Source: an uncultured Bacteroidales bacterium (GTDB lineage: Bacteria > Bacteroidota > Bacteroidia > Bacteroidales > Paludibacteraceae). Taken from it: a DNA stretch of 47,864 bases. The notes under the pieces are model-generated. The model was not told where the DNA came from and did not search any database. It saw only the letters and a program-made list of their open reading frames with translations. The translations under genes were made by a program, and so were the position numbers. The stretch spans positions 1 to 47,864 of the forward strand of contig CAKVBV010000010.1 in the NCBI GenBank assembly GCA_934725535.1, given 5' to 3'. Positions 39,996-46,876 of the stretch are shown one piece after another. The stretch's first letter is position 1, and each line of letters begins with the position of its first letter.

Positions 39996-41567
39996 TTAGC
40001 ACGCAACGCGTTCTAACCATTTCACCATCCCCAGCATCACGCCCATCGATACCAGACAGATGCCCAGGAATACAGCCCAGCAGTATTGAATCGGCCAAGC
40101 GTTGTACATAACGGGACCAATCCAAATCATCAGGTTGCCAAGTGCCGTTGCGCCTAACCACAGACCCTGACACAGACCTACCATGTGACGCGGAGCCACC
40201 TTGCTCACAAACGACAAGCCGAGCGGAGAAATGAACAACTCTGCCACAGTCAGGAAGAAGTAAGTAACTACCAACACCCACGGACCGGCTTTTGCCAAAC
40301 CGGCAGCAGCCATCTGCTCTGCGTCCATCTCACGGAAAGCAGTACCCGAAGGATAGTGGTTCATAGCCGAGAATATCATCAGGAACAGGTAAGCGCAACC
40401 CGCGATAGCCATACCGATAGCAATCTTGCGGGGAGTACTGATGCTCTTGCCCTTGCGGGTCAATGCCGAGAATATCCACATGATAATCGGGGTCAGCACT
40501 ATCACAAAGAACGGGTTCAGTGCTTGCCAAATCTCAGGAGCAATGCTCTCTGTCTGTACGAAGTCACGCGCGAATACCGACAACGACTGACCGTTCTGGT
40601 GGAAACTGAGCCAGAAGAAGATAGCCACGCCTAGTACGGCAAACAACGCATACATACGCTGCTTAATCTCTTTCGCCATCGCAGCCTTCTCGGCAGCCGT
40701 GTATTCCACTACCGTATTTGCCTCTTTCTTGGCAGGTTGCGGGAACATCTTCTTCGTGCACAGGAAGATAATCAGCGAAATCAGCATGGCAGCCACCGAC
40801 GCGATAAACGAGTAGTGAATACCGGTGTTGAACACTTCGATGTACTCATGGCAGAACTGGCTCATGTTTTCAAATACATAACCGTCACCGATAGCGGCTT
40901 TCATGGTCTCCGTAAACTTGTTGGTGATTTCACCGTTAGCCAGGTACTGGTGGCACAACGCAGGCATATCGGCATTGTAAATCAAGTCATGTGCTTTCAG
41001 CCACCATTGGCGGAGCAGCGGAGCCACAAACGGAGCAATCAGACCGCCGATGTTGATGAATACGTAGAAGATTTGGAAACCCGAGTCGCGGCTGTCTCTT
41101 GCCTTTGCCAATGCCTCAGGACCTTTCTTCTCTGCTTCTGCCTCCAGTTCATCGTACATCTTGCCTACAATCGCCTGCAGGTTACCTTTGAACAGACCAT
41201 TACCGAAGGCAATCAGCAGCAACGCAAAGCAGGTGAATACCAAGATTCCCCACCACTTGCCGTCACCGTCCACCTCACTGAACACAGGGAATGACAATGC
41301 CACATAACCGAGAGCCATAATGATTAAGCCCCACTGAATGGTCTTGTTGTAGTTCTGTGTCTTATCGGCTATCAGACCGCCGACAAGGCTCAATACGTAG
41401 ATACCACAATAGAACACAGAGTAGATAGCACCTGCCGTAGCATCAGGCAAACCGAACTTCGATACCAGGAACAGCAGCAGCACTGCGTTCATGATGTAGT
41501 AACCGAAACGCTCGCCCATGTTCGCGAGTGCGGCAGGAATTAGACCTTTTGGGTGATTTTTGAACAT
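39996..41567 (-). CDS. Proton-dependent peptide transporter (POT/PTR family)
   Basis: A 523-residue inner-membrane symporter that brings in di- and tripeptides with protons. The POT signature is at the N-terminus: MGERFGYYIMNAVLLLF (ExxERFxYY type, residues about 17-33). The second motif NIGGLIAPFVAPLL (FYxxINxGSL-like) is in the next bundle, and a third region GLSFVSKVAPRHMVGLCQG is near the end. Twelve to fourteen helices are predicted. It sits between ilvE and the coiled-coil gene and has no obvious promoter in the 26-base gap upstream, so it is read from ilvE. Substrate set cannot be told. Confidence 0.94.
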   Translation of the reverse strand: MFKNHPKGLIPAALANMGERFGYYIMNAVLLLFLVSKFGLPDATAGAIYSVFYCGIYVLSLVGGLIADKTQNYNKTIQWGLIIMALGYVALSFPVFSEVDGDGKWWGILVFTCFALLLIAFGNGLFKGNLQAIVGKMYDELEAEAEKKGPEALAKARDSRDSGFQIFYVFINIGGLIAPFVAPLLRQWWLKAHDLIYNADMPALCHQYLANGEITNKFTETMKAAIGDGYVFENMSQFCHEYIEVFNTGIHYSFIASVAAMLISLIIFLCTKKMFPQPAKKEANTVVEYTAAEKAAMAKEIKQRMYALFAVLGVAIFFWLSFHQNGQSLSVFARDFVQTESIAPEIWQALNPFFVIVLTPIIMWIFSALTRKGKSISTPRKIAIGMAIAGCAYLFLMIFSAMNHYPSGTAFREMDAEQMAAAGLAKAGPWVLVVTYFFLTVAELFISPLGLSFVSKVAPRHMVGLCQGLWLGATALGNLMIWIGPVMYNAWPIQYCWAVFLGICLVSMGVMLGMVKWLERVAC

Positions 41568-41593
41568 AAAAAATTGTTTTTTAATGGTTTATA

Positions 41594-42652
41594 TTAGGGT
41601 TGTCTATTTGTTTCTATCACAGTGCACCAGCCGTGCCTGTCCTCTGCACGACCGTATTGTATATCTTGCAAAGCCTCATACAGACTTGTCATCACGGGAC
41701 CGGGCACCTCACCGAAGTGATACGTTACCTCCTTGTCGGGGTCATACACCTTGTTTATAGGCGACACCACACACGCTGTACCACACGCAGCAGCCTCCTG
41801 CATATCTGCCAACTCCTCCACGCGTATATGTCGGCGTACCACGCGCATACCCTTCTCTCGGGCTATCGTCATCAGCGAATCATTGGTGATACTCGGCAGT
41901 ATAGCCGTGGAGCGGGGAGTCAGATACGTGATGCCCTTCTCGGTCTGCTGTATGCCTATGAAGTTCGCGGCACTGCACTCGTCTATATAGCGGTGTGTCT
42001 TGGCATCGGTGAACATACAGTCATAGCCCAACGCATGGGCAGCCTCACTCGCGCGGAACGATGCGCCGTAGTTACCGCCCGCTTTCCATTGTCCTGTGCC
42101 AAGCGGAGCGGCACGGTCGATAGTCCTGTTCACAATGAAAGGCGTGCAATGGAAGCCCCCTGCGAAATACGAACCTATAGGAGTGGGTATCACCACAAAC
42201 TCGCAGTCCTTCCCGGGCTCCACGCTTATCTCAGGCGTGGTGGCGAACAGCACAGGGCGGAAGTACAGGGTGGCACCTGTCTCGTAAGGCGGTAGGAAAT
42301 CCATATTCATCTCCAATGCCAGCAGTATCGCTTCGCAGAACAACTCCTCGGGTACGGGTGTCATACGCAGTCCCTCGGCGGAGCGTTGCATACGCTTGGC
42401 GTTGTCGTGCATACGGAACACGCGCACTTTGCCGTCCACACCGCGAAAGGCTTTCAATCCCTCGAACACACCCTGCCCGTACTGTATGCCTGTCGATGCC
42501 ACGTGCACGCGCATGTATTTGTCCTTCGCAGCGTAGGGCTTCTCCCATACACCGTTGCGGCAAGCGGCACGGACGATATAGTCCGTCTCCGTATAGTGAA
42601 AACTCAACTGACGCCAGTCTATATGCTTACTGTCTGTCTTATTATCTGTCAT
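41594..42652 (-). CDS. ilvE: Branched-chain amino acid aminotransferase
   Basis: Moves the amino group between glutamate and the keto acids of leucine, isoleucine and valine, with pyridoxal phosphate. It has 352 residues, the length of the class IIIb group. Marks: GIQYGQGVFEGLKAFRG, the pyridoxal Lys in GQWKAGGNYGASF, the ECSAANFIGI segment, and CGTACVVSPINKVYD near the end. The start overlaps the stop of the WbqC-family gene by 4 bases (ATGA), so the pair is translationally coupled. No other branched-chain synthesis genes are in the window. Confidence 0.96.
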   Translation of the reverse strand: MTDNKTDSKHIDWRQLSFHYTETDYIVRAACRNGVWEKPYAAKDKYMRVHVASTGIQYGQGVFEGLKAFRGVDGKVRVFRMHDNAKRMQRSAEGLRMTPVPEELFCEAILLALEMNMDFLPPYETGATLYFRPVLFATTPEISVEPGKDCEFVVIPTPIGSYFAGGFHCTPFIVNRTIDRAAPLGTGQWKAGGNYGASFRASEAAHALGYDCMFTDAKTHRYIDECSAANFIGIQQTEKGITYLTPRSTAILPSITNDSLMTIAREKGMRVVRRHIRVEELADMQEAAACGTACVVSPINKVYDPDKEVTYHFGEVPGPVMTSLYEALQDIQYGRAEDRHGWCTVIETNRQP

Positions 42653-43212
42653 ATATACAAGATTGCTTCGGGACCCATATTGAAGAGTACGTCCACAATG
42701 CTCAAATTGTTCTTAAACCCTTGTCGGTCGGCAAATATCTGGTAGTAGGGCTTTGCCGCTCCCTCCCAGTATTGCTCCAACTCCTCTTGCGCCCAGTCCT
42801 TGGTGCGCGTCATCTTCACTTGCTCTCGCCCCAGCAAACGCATCACCACATCATGCAGAGCCTCGTTGTAGTCTATCAGGTACTCATACCGTTGTTCGTA
42901 GAACGGACGGAACATATCCTCGTAGTACGCGAAGTACGGCGTATGCTGGTACGCACTGACCAATGCCATCCAGTGGCGGTGCTGCCACTTATCCTGGTAC
43001 GTTATCTTCACGTCCCGTGTGTATTGTTTCCGCTCGCACTTGCCCACGGGAATACTCAGCATTTGCACACCGTTGGTACCGGCTATCCGACACCTGTTCC
43101 TGTACGTCTGCTTCGGAAACGACTCCCATTGCTCCACCTCCACCGTCTCCCCCGCACGCAACACCGCACTGTAATACGCTATCGGTGCCAAATATGCAGT
43201 AGGTACTACCAT
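42649..43212 (-). CDS. WbqC-family protein
   Basis: A 187-residue member of the WbqC family, small cytoplasmic proteins often found near polysaccharide or amino-transfer genes; exact reaction unknown. Family marks are TAYLAPIAYYSAVLRAG at the start, ESFPKQTYRNRCRI, QMLSIPV and KWQHRHWMALVSAYQHTPYF. It lies between lepB (27 bases upstream, holding a 7-base array) and ilvE (4-base overlap). Confidence 0.9.
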   Translation of the reverse strand: MVVPTAYLAPIAYYSAVLRAGETVEVEQWESFPKQTYRNRCRIAGTNGVQMLSIPVGKCERKQYTRDVKITYQDKWQHRHWMALVSAYQHTPYFAYYEDMFRPFYEQRYEYLIDYNEALHDVVMRLLGREQVKMTRTKDWAQEELEQYWEGAAKPYYQIFADRQGFKNNLSIVDVLFNMGPEAILYI

Positions 43213-43217
43213 GGAGT

Positions 43218-43245
43218 ATTAATTATTAACTATTAACTATTACTC
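43218..43245 (-). repeat. 7-bp array at the lepB stop codon
   Basis: ATTAATT, ATTAACT, ATTAACT, ATTACTC. On the minus strand it supplies the final Glu codon (GAG) and TAA stop of lepB. Confidence 0.8.
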
Positions 43246-44622
43246 AGCCGCAGGCTGAAACAGTCTGCGCCACCGCACACGTCCTTTCCCCCACGGATTA
43301 TCCTTCTCGATACTCAACCATATAAACACCGGTCTTCCTACGATATGGTCTTCCGGCACGAAGCCCCAGTAGCGCGAGTCTGACGACATGTGTCGGTTGT
43401 CTCCCATCATCCAATAATAGTCCATTGCGAAGGTGTACGGCTCACCGATGCGCATGGGTTGGTGTTCGTATGCGTCACCGATACGCTTGTACAGCCAATA
43501 GTTCTCCTCGGTTATCATCACCGTGTCGCCTTTCCGCGGGATATAGATAGGACCGTAGTTGTCCCGCGTCCAATTATTATGCCCGTATGGATACACTTCT
43601 CCGCCCATTGTCTCGGGCTCTATCTCGATACTCGTCACGTGCGGGTTCTTCTCTATTTCGGCTTTCATCGCTTGTGTCAGCGGCAGGTGATAGACTCCTG
43701 CACCGTTGCTCTCACGGTCGTCTTTCGATATGCCTATCTTGCTCAGGTACGAGTTACCCAACACGTGTCCGTCGGTATGTACAATGTAGTTGTACTGCAA
43801 CTCCTCGTGACGCGGTTCCGCCACGCCGTTGATATACACCACATTGTCAATGATTTGCAGTGTGTCGCCCGCCGTACCTACACAGCGTTTCACATAGTTC
43901 TCACGCCTGTCCACAGGGCGCACCACGATGTCGCCGAACACATCCTTACGGTTCTCCACTACCCGCTTACCAAATTTGTAACACAACTGGTAATAGTCGG
44001 GGTTCTGCATCTTGGTGCATACCGTATCACCCGCAGGGAAATTGAATACCACGATGTCGCCTTTCTCGGGGGTGTCCCAACCGCGCAGACGCTTGTACGC
44101 CCACTGTGGCTTGTCGATATAACTCTTTCCCCCTCCCAACCATGCAGGGAACGTATGCTGTACCAACGGCATCGAGAGCGGGGTATTAGGCACACGCGCA
44201 CCGTAACTCATCTTGCTCACGTACAGAAAGTCACCCACGCGCAAGGTCTTCTCCAACGACGACGAGGGTATCTGATAGTTTTGGAATATATACAGGTTGA
44301 TGAAATACACGGCTATCAAAGCAAACAATATAGCGTCCACCCACGAGCATACCGTGTATTTCCAACTGCTCTCGTGCGGATTCACTTTGCCTGCCTCACG
44401 TTCCTCTTTGGTCAGCGGTTTGTATTTGCGCCACCAGTTCCACGGTATGTATTTGGTCGTGAACATGTCCACGATGACGGGCAACAACCATAGCCACCAC
44501 AGACTCTTGCTATCGTCCCACGCGCACCATACGATAAACGCCACAAACACAGCACTCCACACACCTGCTGCCACCCAACCTTTCACCTTCACCTCACGTA
44601 TCCTATCTTGAAAACTTTTCAT
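43240..44622 (-). CDS. lepB: Signal peptidase I
   Basis: Cuts signal peptides from exported proteins at the outer face of the inner membrane. It has 460 residues, the long Bacteroidales form. Two N-terminal membrane segments (about 17-50 and 90-110) precede the catalytic domain. The catalytic Ser is in QIPSSSLEKTLRVGDFL (box B) and the Lys in NYVKRCVGTAGDTL (box D); box E is MMGDNRHMSSDSRYWG. The insertion between boxes (about 160-300), rich in Tyr and Asp, is usual for this group. It is downstream of dapB (128-base gap with REP family A and a 7-base array) and upstream of the WbqC-family gene. Confidence 0.96.
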   Translation of the reverse strand: MKSFQDRIREVKVKGWVAAGVWSAVFVAFIVWCAWDDSKSLWWLWLLPVIVDMFTTKYIPWNWWRKYKPLTKEEREAGKVNPHESSWKYTVCSWVDAILFALIAVYFINLYIFQNYQIPSSSLEKTLRVGDFLYVSKMSYGARVPNTPLSMPLVQHTFPAWLGGGKSYIDKPQWAYKRLRGWDTPEKGDIVVFNFPAGDTVCTKMQNPDYYQLCYKFGKRVVENRKDVFGDIVVRPVDRRENYVKRCVGTAGDTLQIIDNVVYINGVAEPRHEELQYNYIVHTDGHVLGNSYLSKIGISKDDRESNGAGVYHLPLTQAMKAEIEKNPHVTSIEIEPETMGGEVYPYGHNNWTRDNYGPIYIPRKGDTVMITEENYWLYKRIGDAYEHQPMRIGEPYTFAMDYYWMMGDNRHMSSDSRYWGFVPEDHIVGRPVFIWLSIEKDNPWGKGRVRWRRLFQPAAE

Positions 44623-44660
44623 TATCTTACTCTTTAATTATGTATATCCTCGTTGCGTAC

Positions 44661-44687
44661 TTGGGAGACGACGCGGCTCGCGTCGTT
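44661..44687 (+). repeat. REP family A copy
   Basis: TTGGGAGACGACGCGGCTCG then CGTCGTT, plus orientation, 38 bases upstream of the lepB start. Confidence 0.85.
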
Positions 44688-44733
44688 ATAACCTCACGCA
44701 TTGTGATGTCGCATTAATCAATATCTTCATTTC

Positions 44734-44761
44734 GCATTACGCATTGTGCATTACGCATTAA
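44734..44761 (-). repeat. 7-bp array at the dapB stop codon
   Basis: GCATTAC, GCATTGT, GCATTAC, GCATTAA. On the minus strand it encodes the Asn-Ala-stop end of dapB. Confidence 0.8.
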
Positions 44762-45518
44762 ACAACACTTCATCCATCGTATGGAATCCCCTTTTCCCTC
44801 TTATCCATTCGGCGGCAAGTACGGCACCCAGTGCGAAGCCCTTACGCGATTTGGCGGAGTGGCTGATGCTGATGGTGTCCACCTCGCTGTCCCATGTCAC
44901 GGTATGTATTCCGGGCACTTCCCCCTCCCGTATGGAGGTGATAGGCACATCAACAGCCCTGCCCTCGACTCCTCCAACCCCCTCATAGAGGGGGCTTTCA
45001 GTACCTCCGTCGAGCCCCTCCTTTGGAGGGGTTGGGGAGGTCAGGAGATTCTCTATTGCCCATGCCAATGTCTTCGCCGTCCCGCTCGGAGCGTCCAACT
45101 TATGCACATGGTGCACTTCGGTGATACTCGGTTGATACTCAGGGTACTTGCTCATTATCTCTGCCAACTGCCTGTTGAGTGCAAACAGTATGTTCACCCC
45201 CACGCTGTAGTTGCTCGACCATACCAATGTCCTGCGGTTGTGGAGCAGTTGCTCATCGTTCACGGCTAACTGCTCAATCGCCCAACCTGTCGTCCCGCAT
45301 ACTACGGGCTTCCCTTTGCTCCACGCACGACGAATGTTCGCCTCTGCCGTGGCAGGGATGGAGAACTCGATAGCGACATCTGCCGATGCAAATGCCTCGC
45401 TGTCAAACGCTTCTTGGTTATCCTTGTCAATCACGCACACCACCTGATGTCCGCGTTCCCGCGCCACCTCCTCGATGGTATGCCCCATCTTCCCGTATCC
45501 TATCAATGCTATCCGCAT
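44751..45518 (-). CDS. dapB: 4-hydroxy-tetrahydrodipicolinate reductase with repeat-derived insertion
   Basis: The second step of the lysine/diaminopimelate branch: reduces hydroxy-tetrahydrodipicolinate with NAD(P)H. It has 255 residues and the normal marks: GYGKMGHTIEEVARERGH, VCGTTGW, SSNYSVGVN, and the catalytic EVHHVHKLDAPSGTA, then IREGEVPGIHTVTWDSEVD and AKSRKGFALGAVLAAEWI. Residues about 158-185 (TSPTPPKEGLDGG ... SPLYEGVGGVEG) are not DapB-like; they are encoded by two inverted copies of REP family B and sit on a surface loop between the catalytic motif and the next strand. The frame is kept and the protein is probably active. Promoter at 45670-45700. Confidence 0.95.
   Translation of the reverse strand: MRIALIGYGKMGHTIEEVARERGHQVVCVIDKDNQEAFDSEAFASADVAIEFSIPATAEANIRRAWSKGKPVVCGTTGWAIEQLAVNDEQLLHNRRTLVWSSNYSVGVNILFALNRQLAEIMSKYPEYQPSITEVHHVHKLDAPSGTAKTLAWAIENLLTSPTPPKEGLDGGTESPLYEGVGGVEGRAVDVPITSIREGEVPGIHTVTWDSEVDTISISHSAKSRKGFALGAVLAAEWIRGKRGFHTMDEVLFNA
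44967..45042. repeat. Inverted pair of REP family B copies inside dapB
   Basis: Copy one (44967-44996, minus orientation, stem CCCCCT/AGGGGG) and copy two (45015-45042, plus orientation, stem CCCCTCC/GGAGGGG) face each other over 18 bases, like a BIME pair. Both are read in frame in dapB. Confidence 0.88.
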
Positions 45519-45567
45519 ATATGTATCTTCAGTTCCCAGTTAATGGTCTCTAATGGAGTAGATTACA

Positions 45568-45657
45568 TTAACGGTCAATTAATGGTAATTAACGGAGTCT
45601 TTTTAATGGCTCTTTATATGGCTTTTAATGGAGCCACACATCGCTTTTAATGGACAC
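45568..45657 (+). repeat. 11-bp array (TTAATGGNNNN)
   Basis: TTAACGGTCAA, TTAATGGTAAT, then after a shift TTAATGGCTCT, TTATATGGCTT, TTAATGGAGCC, ACACATCGCTT, TTAATGGACAC. It occupies the 5' leader of dapB. Confidence 0.65.
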
Positions 45658-45669
45658 CACAAAACCGCG

Positions 45670-45700
45670 CAAAGGTAATACTTTTTTTCCGGATATGCAA
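45670..45700 (-). promoter_or_regulatory. Promoter of dapB and the long minus-strand run
   Basis: On the minus strand: TTG (45700-45698), 20 bases, TACCTTTG (45677-45670). The leader to the dapB ATG is about 145 bases. Confidence 0.8.
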
Positions 45701-45778
45701 CACCCTGTTTATTTTCGCTGCTATAGTCCTCTTAAAACATCCTTTCTCAATCCTCCATCTGCTTGTCTTCGGGTTAAG

Positions 45779-45833
45779 ACTATGACATTAGTATGTGATT
45801 AGTATGTGATTAGTATGTGATTAGTATGTGATT
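45779..45833 (+). repeat. 11-bp tandem array (AGTATGTGATT)
   Basis: Four perfect AGTATGTGATT units preceded by ACTATGACATT and GGGTTAAG: the same composite as at 4879-4944, 41 kb away. Confidence 0.85.
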
Positions 45834-45908
45834 GCCGAGAGGATATCGGATAAATATCAAATAGAAAAGCAGGTCTAATCGTACATATTCACCAAACAAC
45901 GAAACAAA

Positions 45909-45936
45909 TTGTACATCGTAAGTTTGTACATCGTAA
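45909..45936 (+). promoter_or_regulatory. Direct repeat, possible regulator site
   Basis: TTGTACATCGTAA occurs twice (45909-45921 and 45924-45936), 15 bases apart, 21 bases before the -33 element of the promoter at 45957. The position suits an activator-binding site. Confidence 0.5.
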
Positions 45937-45956
45937 ATGAATTCGCCAGCCCTTTT

Positions 45957-45987
45957 TGTATATCCGTAAAAATTATTGTAATTTTGC
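45957..45987 (+). promoter_or_regulatory. Promoter of the folded leader and 46344 gene
   Basis: TTG at 45957-45959, 19 bases, TAATTTTG at 45980-45987 region (box 45979-45987). Start near 45994, giving a leader of about 350 bases. Confidence 0.7.
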
Positions 45988-46032
45988 ACCGCAAAGGTGA
46001 TTTGGGGATAGTTTAGGTGGGTAAAAACCGCG

Positions 46033-46224
46033 ACAATAACGCCCTGACAAGAAGCCTTTGCATATATATTGTTATTAAACGGCGTTTATTTGCGCTTGTT
46101 TTGGCAAATCGAAGTCTGGTAAATTTCATCCGCCCAAAACAAGAGGTGCAATAAATGCCCATAGGTGTGTATTCTGTACACTGTTTTTGGGTGTACACAT
46201 ACATATCGGCGTGGGCGTTATTGT
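46033..46224 (+). ncRNA. Strongly folded RNA leader, family unknown
   Basis: A 12-bp perfect closing stem pairs ACAATAACGCCC (46033-46044) with GGGCGTTATTGT (46213-46224). Inside are three hairpins: TAAAC/GTTTA (46076-46080 with 46084-46088), a 10-bp stem CTTGTTTTGG/CCAAAACAAG (46095-46104 with 46134-46143) and TGTACAC/GTGTACA (46175-46181 with 46191-46197). A further stem GTGGAA/TTCCAC (46233-46238 with 46281-46286) lies just after. It is preceded by a promoter and followed by a coding gene 120 bases later. I do not recognise an Rfam class. It may be a riboswitch-like leader or a stand-alone RNA. Confidence 0.55.
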
Positions 46225-46343
46225 TTATTCTTGTGGAAGGTTTACCAGAGCCTGATTTGGGGAATGAGCAAAGGTAAGGGTTCCACGCTTTGTTTTTATG
46301 TATGGGTCGGTTGGAACCGCCACCCGCAAAAACTTTATTGCTT

Positions 46344-46874
46344 ATGGCAAAAATTATTATTTCCCGATGTGCCAACGAAGTTCTTCGTGACCACATCTCA
46401 TGGCAGGTGTATCATGCATTAGCAAACCACCCAGCCACAATGCCACACCATTTTTGGTACGGCAATCAGCACGCAATGCTCAATGTAGAACAACCAATGT
46501 TTCTAACATTACAGAGCACCCCTTGCAAATTCAAGTCGTTGATGGAAATGCTCAGACGAAATGTAGGTATCCTTTGTACAAGGCAAGAACCACAACGTAT
46601 CTTGAATGGTATAGATTTGCTATCTCGTCAAGGTGCAGAAATCATTGTCGTGGGAATGAGTCTCGGAAGAATACGGAACCTCTATCAACAACGTGTTTTT
46701 GATGCTTTGAAAGACCAAGGACATGAAATCGTTATGTTGCCACCAATTATTCCTAATGTAAACATAGAAAATGTTCTTGACCGTGAACCTAATAATGCAC
46801 TTGACGATTTCACGCAACTAATTATGGAGGCTGTAATGACCGCTATCACCGAAATTAACAATCAAAATCAATGA
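46344..46874 (+). CDS. Protein of unknown function
   Basis: From the ATG at 46344 (MAKIIISRCANEVLRDHISW) it has 176 residues; the frame extends 18 codons further up but that part overlaps a hairpin. No signal peptide or membrane helix. The middle has a Rossmann-like strand and turn (GAEIIVVGMSLGRIRNLYQQ, then VFDALKDQGHEIVMLPP), reminiscent of a nucleotide-sugar or NAD fold, but no family name fits. It is followed, with a 4-base ATGA overlap possible, by the leucine-rich repeat gene, so the two may work together. Preceded by a folded RNA leader. Confidence 0.7.
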   Translation: MAKIIISRCANEVLRDHISWQVYHALANHPATMPHHFWYGNQHAMLNVEQPMFLTLQSTPCKFKSLMEMLRRNVGILCTRQEPQRILNGIDLLSRQGAEIIVVGMSLGRIRNLYQQRVFDALKDQGHEIVMLPPIIPNVNIENVLDREPNNALDDFTQLIMEAVMTAITEINNQNQ

Positions 46875-46876
46875 GT

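Noticed and set aside
46013..46396. 127-codon minus-strand open frame over the folded leader
   Set aside because: It runs antisense to the start of the 46344 gene and coincides with the paired stems; there is no promoter for it. I keep a small doubt, as the phrase is Arg/Lys-rich and uninterrupted.
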